Shown here: positions 44,327 through 47,189 of the stretch, one piece after another
How positions within the stretch are numbered: the first letter of the stretch is position 1
Layout: every line of letters starts with the position of its first letter
Assembly: GCA_027487585.1 (NCBI GenBank)
Contig: JAIYDH010000031.1
Span: 1-47,189 of the forward strand
DNA from: Rubrivivax sp.
GTDB taxonomy: Bacteria > Pseudomonadota > Gammaproteobacteria > Burkholderiales > Burkholderiaceae_C
DNA length: 47,189 nucleotides
Reading direction: 5' to 3'
Position numbers and translations under genes: made by a program
Notes under the pieces: generated by a model
Seen by the model: only the letters and a program-made list of their open reading frames with translations
What the model was told of the DNA's origin: nothing
Database searches by the model: none

Positions 44327-45304
44327 TCAGTGGACGCGGCGCGGCGCACCTTTGGGCGCGGGTGCCTCGGGTTCGGGATCGGGTTCGCCGCCATCGCCAC
44401 CGGGATGGCCGTCGCCCTCGCCCTCTTCAGGGGGCGGCAGCGCCCAGAAGAAGCGGTCGGGCACGACATGGCCCATGCCAGGGCGGAAGCCGGCGTCGAG
44501 CGACTGGTCGAGGAAGCTCAGCGCCTCGGACACGGCCGCCTGCAGCTCCACCCCGGTGGCCAGCAGCGCCGCCAGCGCCGCGCTGAGCGTGTCGCCGGCA
44601 CCGACGAAACTGGTGTCGAAGCGCTCGAACTTCTCGCCCGCCAGCGCGCCCTGCGGCGAGGCCAGCACGTTGTCGATGTACTGTTCGGGGCCCTTGGCCA
44701 CCAGCGCGATGCCGGTGACGAGAACGAAGCGCGTGCCATGCTCGGAGGCCGCCACGGCGAGTTCGCGCGCCGACGGCGGGCGCTCGCTGTCCCACTCGGG
44801 CAGCAGGAAGTCCTGCAGCGTCTTGTGGTTGCCCACCAGCACCTCGGTGGCCGGCAGGATGAGCTCGCGGAAGGCGTCGAGGTAGGGCTGCAGCTGGTCT
44901 TCGTCCATCCAGCCGAGGTTGGGCAGGTGGGTGACGAGCGGGATCTCGGTGTAGTCGGACAGCACCTCGGCCACGGCACTGACGTTGTCGGCCGAGCCCA
45001 GGAAGCCGACCTTCCAGCCGGCGATCGTGACGTCTTCGAGGATCGTGCGGGCCTGCTCGGCCACGACATCGGGATCGATGTCGTGCTGATCGAAGATGTC
45101 GGCGGTGTCACGCATGACGATGCTCGTGACCACCGGCAGCGCATGCGCGCCCATGGCCGCCACGGTGGCCACGTCGCCAGCCACGCCGCTGGCGCCGCTG
45201 GGCTCGCTGGCGTTGAAGCACATCACCGCGGCCGGCGGCGGCGGCTCGATGGCAGCGCCTTCAGGGCCTTCTAGGCCTTCGGCGGGATTCGGGACGGGGT
45301 TCAT
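44327..45304 (-). CDS. thiD: Hydroxymethylpyrimidine/phosphomethylpyrimidine kinase
   Basis: A 325-residue ribokinase-fold enzyme of thiamine synthesis. FNASEPSGASGVAGDVATVA is the substrate loop, THLPNLGWM and EVLVGNHKTL lie in the core, and FDTSFVGAGDTLSAALAALL carries the GAGD anion hole with the catalytic Asp. Odd points: a Pro/Ala-rich start of about 25 residues and a charged Gly/Pro/Glu tail of about 40 residues after FFWALPPPEE. The family's GGAGIQAD appears as GASGVAGD. It stands upstream of hemL and divergent from the rubredoxin gene. Confidence 0.9.
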   Translation of the reverse strand: MNPVPNPAEGLEGPEGAAIEPPPPAAVMCFNASEPSGASGVAGDVATVAAMGAHALPVVTSIVMRDTADIFDQHDIDPDVVAEQARTILEDVTIAGWKVGFLGSADNVSAVAEVLSDYTEIPLVTHLPNLGWMDEDQLQPYLDAFRELILPATEVLVGNHKTLQDFLLPEWDSERPPSARELAVAASEHGTRFVLVTGIALVAKGPEQYIDNVLASPQGALAGEKFERFDTSFVGAGDTLSAALAALLATGVELQAAVSEALSFLDQSLDAGFRPGMGHVVPDRFFWALPPPEEGEGDGHPGGDGGEPDPEPEAPAPKGAPRRVH

Positions 45305-45458
45305 GTGGGATGGGGCATGGAGGGCGGGAGGGCCGGCCGCGAGGGCTGGCCCGGAGAGGCAGCGCGGGCTCGGATGGGGCCGGACCCAACCTCCAGCAGA
45401 TTCTGAAGAACGTCGTGCAGGCCCTCACAAATCCACATGAATCGCCGGAAGTGCGTGG

Positions 45459-45480
45459 CTACAATGACCGACCATTGTAG
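45459..45480. promoter_or_regulatory. Perfect palindrome with TACAAT on both strands
   Basis: CTACAATG-ACCGAC-CATTGTAG is an exact 8-bp inverted repeat with a 6-base centre. Each arm contains TACAAT, a good -10 box, reading outward in both directions. It lies 18 bases before the rubredoxin GTG and about 155 bases before thiD. It may be a divergent promoter, an operator, or both. Confidence 0.5.
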
Positions 45481-45498
45481 TGAGGTGACCGAGCCATC

Positions 45499-45672
45499 GT
45501 GAGCGAACCGAGTACCTGGATGTGCCTGATCTGCGGCTGGATCTACAACGAGGCCGATGGCGATCCGGAACACGGCATTCCCCCCGGCACCGCCTGGGCC
45601 GACGTGTCCATGAACTGGACCTGTCCCGAGTGCGGTGCCCGCAAGGAAGACTTCGAGATGGTGCAGATCTGA
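45499..45672 (+). CDS. Rubredoxin
   Basis: A 57-residue iron protein starting at GTG 45499. The four Fe ligands are in MCLICGWIY (Cys9, Cys12) and WTCPECGARKEDFEMV (Cys42, Cys45). The aromatic core and GIPPGTAWADVSMNW between them are typical of rubredoxins. It carries single electrons in the cytoplasm. In Burkholderiales it regularly sits between thiD and the pil chemosensory genes, as here. Because it is short and begins with GTG it is easily missed. Confidence 0.95.
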   Translation: MSEPSTWMCLICGWIYNEADGDPEHGIPPGTAWADVSMNWTCPECGARKEDFEMVQI

Positions 45673-45733
45673 ACCCCCGCCGCGTCAGCCCGACCTGGCC
45701 GCGGCCCTGAAGGTTCATTGAGGAGGACCGCAC

Positions 45734-46159
45734 TTGGACATGCAAGGGCCCGTTGCGGGCGCAGGTGCAACCATCCCGGCACCCGCGGGTGCGCGGGTGC
45801 TGGTCATCGACGACAGCAACACAATCCGGCGCAGCGCCGAGATCTTCCTGCGCCAGGGCGGCCACGAGGTCGTGCTGGCCGAGGACGGCTTTGATGCGCT
45901 CGCCAAGGTCAACGACCACACGCCCGAACTCATCTTTTGCGACATCCTGATGCCGCGGCTCGACGGCTACCAGACCTGCGCCATCATCAAGCGCAACCCG
46001 CGTTTCGCACATGTGCCGGTCATCATGCTGTCGAGCAAGGACGGCCTGTTCGACAAGGCCCGGGGCCGAATGGTCGGCTCCGAGGATTACCTCACCAAGC
46101 CCTTCACGAAGGAACAGCTGCTGAACGCGGTCGCTTCCCACCGTCGCTCCGCAGCCTGA
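45734..46159 (+). CDS. pilG: Twitching motility response regulator PilG
   Basis: A 141-residue single-domain receiver. After a short Pro/Ala-rich lead come VLVIDDSNTIRRSAEIFL (acidic pocket), LIFCDILMPRLDGYQTCAII with the phosphorylated Asp, VIMLSSKDGLFDKARG and EDYLTKPFTKEQLL with the conserved Lys. PilG takes phosphate from ChpA/PilL and promotes pilus extension. Start TTG 45734 suits the AGGAGG site at 45721-45726; ATG 45740 is an alternative. Confidence 0.93.
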   Translation: MDMQGPVAGAGATIPAPAGARVLVIDDSNTIRRSAEIFLRQGGHEVVLAEDGFDALAKVNDHTPELIFCDILMPRLDGYQTCAIIKRNPRFAHVPVIMLSSKDGLFDKARGRMVGSEDYLTKPFTKEQLLNAVASHRRSAA

Positions 46160-46183
46160 CCCGAACGCCGGAACGCCACAGCG

Positions 46184-46549
46184 ATGACCATCCAGAAGAT
46201 TCTCGTCGTCGACGACTCCAAGACCGAGCTGCATCACCTCTCCGACATCCTCGGCAAGCGCGGCTACACCGTGCGCACAGCCGAGAACGGCGAAGAGGCC
46301 TTGCGCAGGCTTGAAGAAGAAAAGCCCCACCTCATCCTGATGGACGTGGTCATGCCGGGTCAGAACGGCTTCCAGCTCACGCGCAGCATCACGCGCGATG
46401 CGCGCTTCTCTGACGTGCCCGTGATCATGTGCACGAGCAAGAATCAGGAGACTGACAAGGTCTGGGGCATGCGGCAGGGCGCCCGCGATTACATCGTCAA
46501 GCCCGTCAATACCGACGAGCTGATCGCCAAGATCAAGGCCTTCGACTGA
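46184..46549 (+). CDS. pilH: Twitching motility response regulator PilH
   Basis: A 121-residue receiver with no output domain. ILVVDDSKTELHHLSDIL, LILMDVVMPGQNGFQLTR with the phospho-acceptor Asp, VIMCTSKNQETDKVWGMRQG and DYIVKPVNTDELI with the Lys. These features are those of PilH, which acts with PilG in the type IV pilus chemosensory system. It starts 24 bases after pilG. Confidence 0.95.
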   Translation: MTIQKILVVDDSKTELHHLSDILGKRGYTVRTAENGEEALRRLEEEKPHLILMDVVMPGQNGFQLTRSITRDARFSDVPVIMCTSKNQETDKVWGMRQGARDYIVKPVNTDELIAKIKAFD

Positions 46550-46628
46550 TGAAGCCGGTCGGCGGCTCACGGGGTTCGCGACGGAGCGGGGTAGAGCCCG
46601 AGCCCTCAGCGCAGCCAGGCGGTCACTG

Positions 46629-47159
46629 ATGGCCAACCGCGAAGCGCTGCGCGAACTCCAGAGCCGTCTCGCCGAGCGGTTGCAGGCGGCCCGCACCGAG
46701 ACGCGGGCTGTGTCGTGGCTGGCCGTCGAATGCGCCGGCGCCGGGCTGCTGGTGCCGCTGGCCAGTGCCGGCGAGATCTTCCCACCTGGAGCGTTGCTGC
46801 CCGTGCCGCACACCCAGGCCTGGTTCCTGGGCGTGGCCAACCTGCGCGGCGGCCTTCACGGTGTTGTCGACCTTGGCGCGTTCCTGGGCCTGCGCCCGCC
46901 GCTGGCCCGCGACGCGGTGCGCGAGCAGGCCCGGCTGGTGGCCTTCAATCCGAAGCTGGGCTCGCATTGCGCGGTGCTGGTCGACCGCCTCGCGGGCCTA
47001 CGCAGCCAGCAGCAAATGGAGCGGGAGCCGGCTGAAGCCGAGCCGCGCCCTGAATTCGCCGCGGGCGGCCGTTGGCGCGATGCCGACGGCCGCCTGTGGC
47101 AGGAAATCGACCTCGCGGCGCTGGCCCGCCACGAGCTGTTCCTGGCCATCGCGGCATGA
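46629..47159 (+). CDS. pilI: CheW-like adaptor PilI
   Basis: A 176-residue CheW-domain protein of the pil chemosensory system. The N-terminal helix (LRELQSRLAERLQAARTE) precedes the CheW core: GLLVPLASAGEIFPPGALLPVPHTQAW in parts, WFLGVANLRGGLHGVVDLGAFLG, and ARLVAFNPKLGSHCAVLVDRL. It links the receptor PilJ to the kinase ChpA/PilL. It lies after pilH and its stop overlaps the next ATG. Confidence 0.95.
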   Translation: MANREALRELQSRLAERLQAARTETRAVSWLAVECAGAGLLVPLASAGEIFPPGALLPVPHTQAWFLGVANLRGGLHGVVDLGAFLGLRPPLARDAVREQARLVAFNPKLGSHCAVLVDRLAGLRSQQQMEREPAEAEPRPEFAAGGRWRDADGRLWQEIDLAALARHELFLAIAA

Positions 47160-47189
47160 ACGCGCCGCGCGAACGGGTTCCGATGGACA
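47156..47189 (+). CDS. pilJ: Start of the next gene, probably the receptor pilJ, cut by window edge
   Basis: ATG 47156 overlaps the pilI stop (ATGA) and opens a frame running to the window end (MNAPRERVPMD). Only eleven residues are visible, so identity rests on the conserved pilG-pilH-pilI-pilJ order; PilJ is the methyl-accepting receptor of the system. Confidence 0.6.
   Translation, partial: MNAPRERVPMD

Overview
The window is about 47 kb of GC-rich, densely packed chromosome from a betaproteobacterium. Gene content and order point to Burkholderiales, probably near Rubrivivax, Leptothrix, Ideonella or Roseateles. The supporting blocks are pgk-pyk-fba, aroQ-accB-accC-prmA-DUF3426, the RNase II-type/TonB/aroE/mtgA run, and hemL-thiD-rubredoxin-pilGHIJ. 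No tRNA, rRNA or CRISPR was seen. The assignment rests on synteny and protein motifs, not on a search.

Left part (1-11.2 kb): the end of fmt, a small lipoprotein, a DUF2807 protein and a Tat-exported PhoX phosphatase on the minus strand. Divergent from phoX is a tightly coupled six-gene operon (4768-10005). It encodes a CPBP glutamic intramembrane protease, a cytochrome c/choice-of-anchor-D protein with a GGGGC + membrane helix + Arg tail, a TlpA thioredoxin, a DUF4266 lipoprotein ending GGGGCGCN, a DUF3570 beta-barrel carrying DTVSGAT (the pattern flavinylated by ApbE enzymes), and a divergent ApbE. Pho-box-like sites face both ways between phoX and this operon. I read the operon as a surface or outer-membrane flavin/heme/thiol redox system, possibly induced by phosphate starvation. 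It is the most interesting part of the window. azlCD follows.

Central part (11.2-25.2 kb): pgk and pyk, then an accessory block of about 9.6 kb before fba. The block holds REP repeats, a RAYT transposase gene split by an IS with an 8-bp target duplication, an exported RHS/YD-repeat protein with a GIY-YIG-like tip and a putative immunity gene, and an ATPase-DUF4325 regulator. A cupin gene overlaps the end of fba.

Right part (25.2-47.2 kb): mostly housekeeping genes on the minus strand. They cover a PfkB kinase, DUF3426, prmA, accC, accB, aroQ, a second TlpA, a conserved unknown, mtgA, aroE, a TonB-like protein, an RNase II-type enzyme, fabG-like, a YqiA-like esterase, a large zinc metalloprotease, mpl, hemL and thiD. 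A small DUF6644/DUF6152 pair and rubredoxin-pilG-pilH-pilI-(pilJ) lie on the plus strand. Very short overlaps (ATGA, TGATG) are common throughout and indicate translational coupling.
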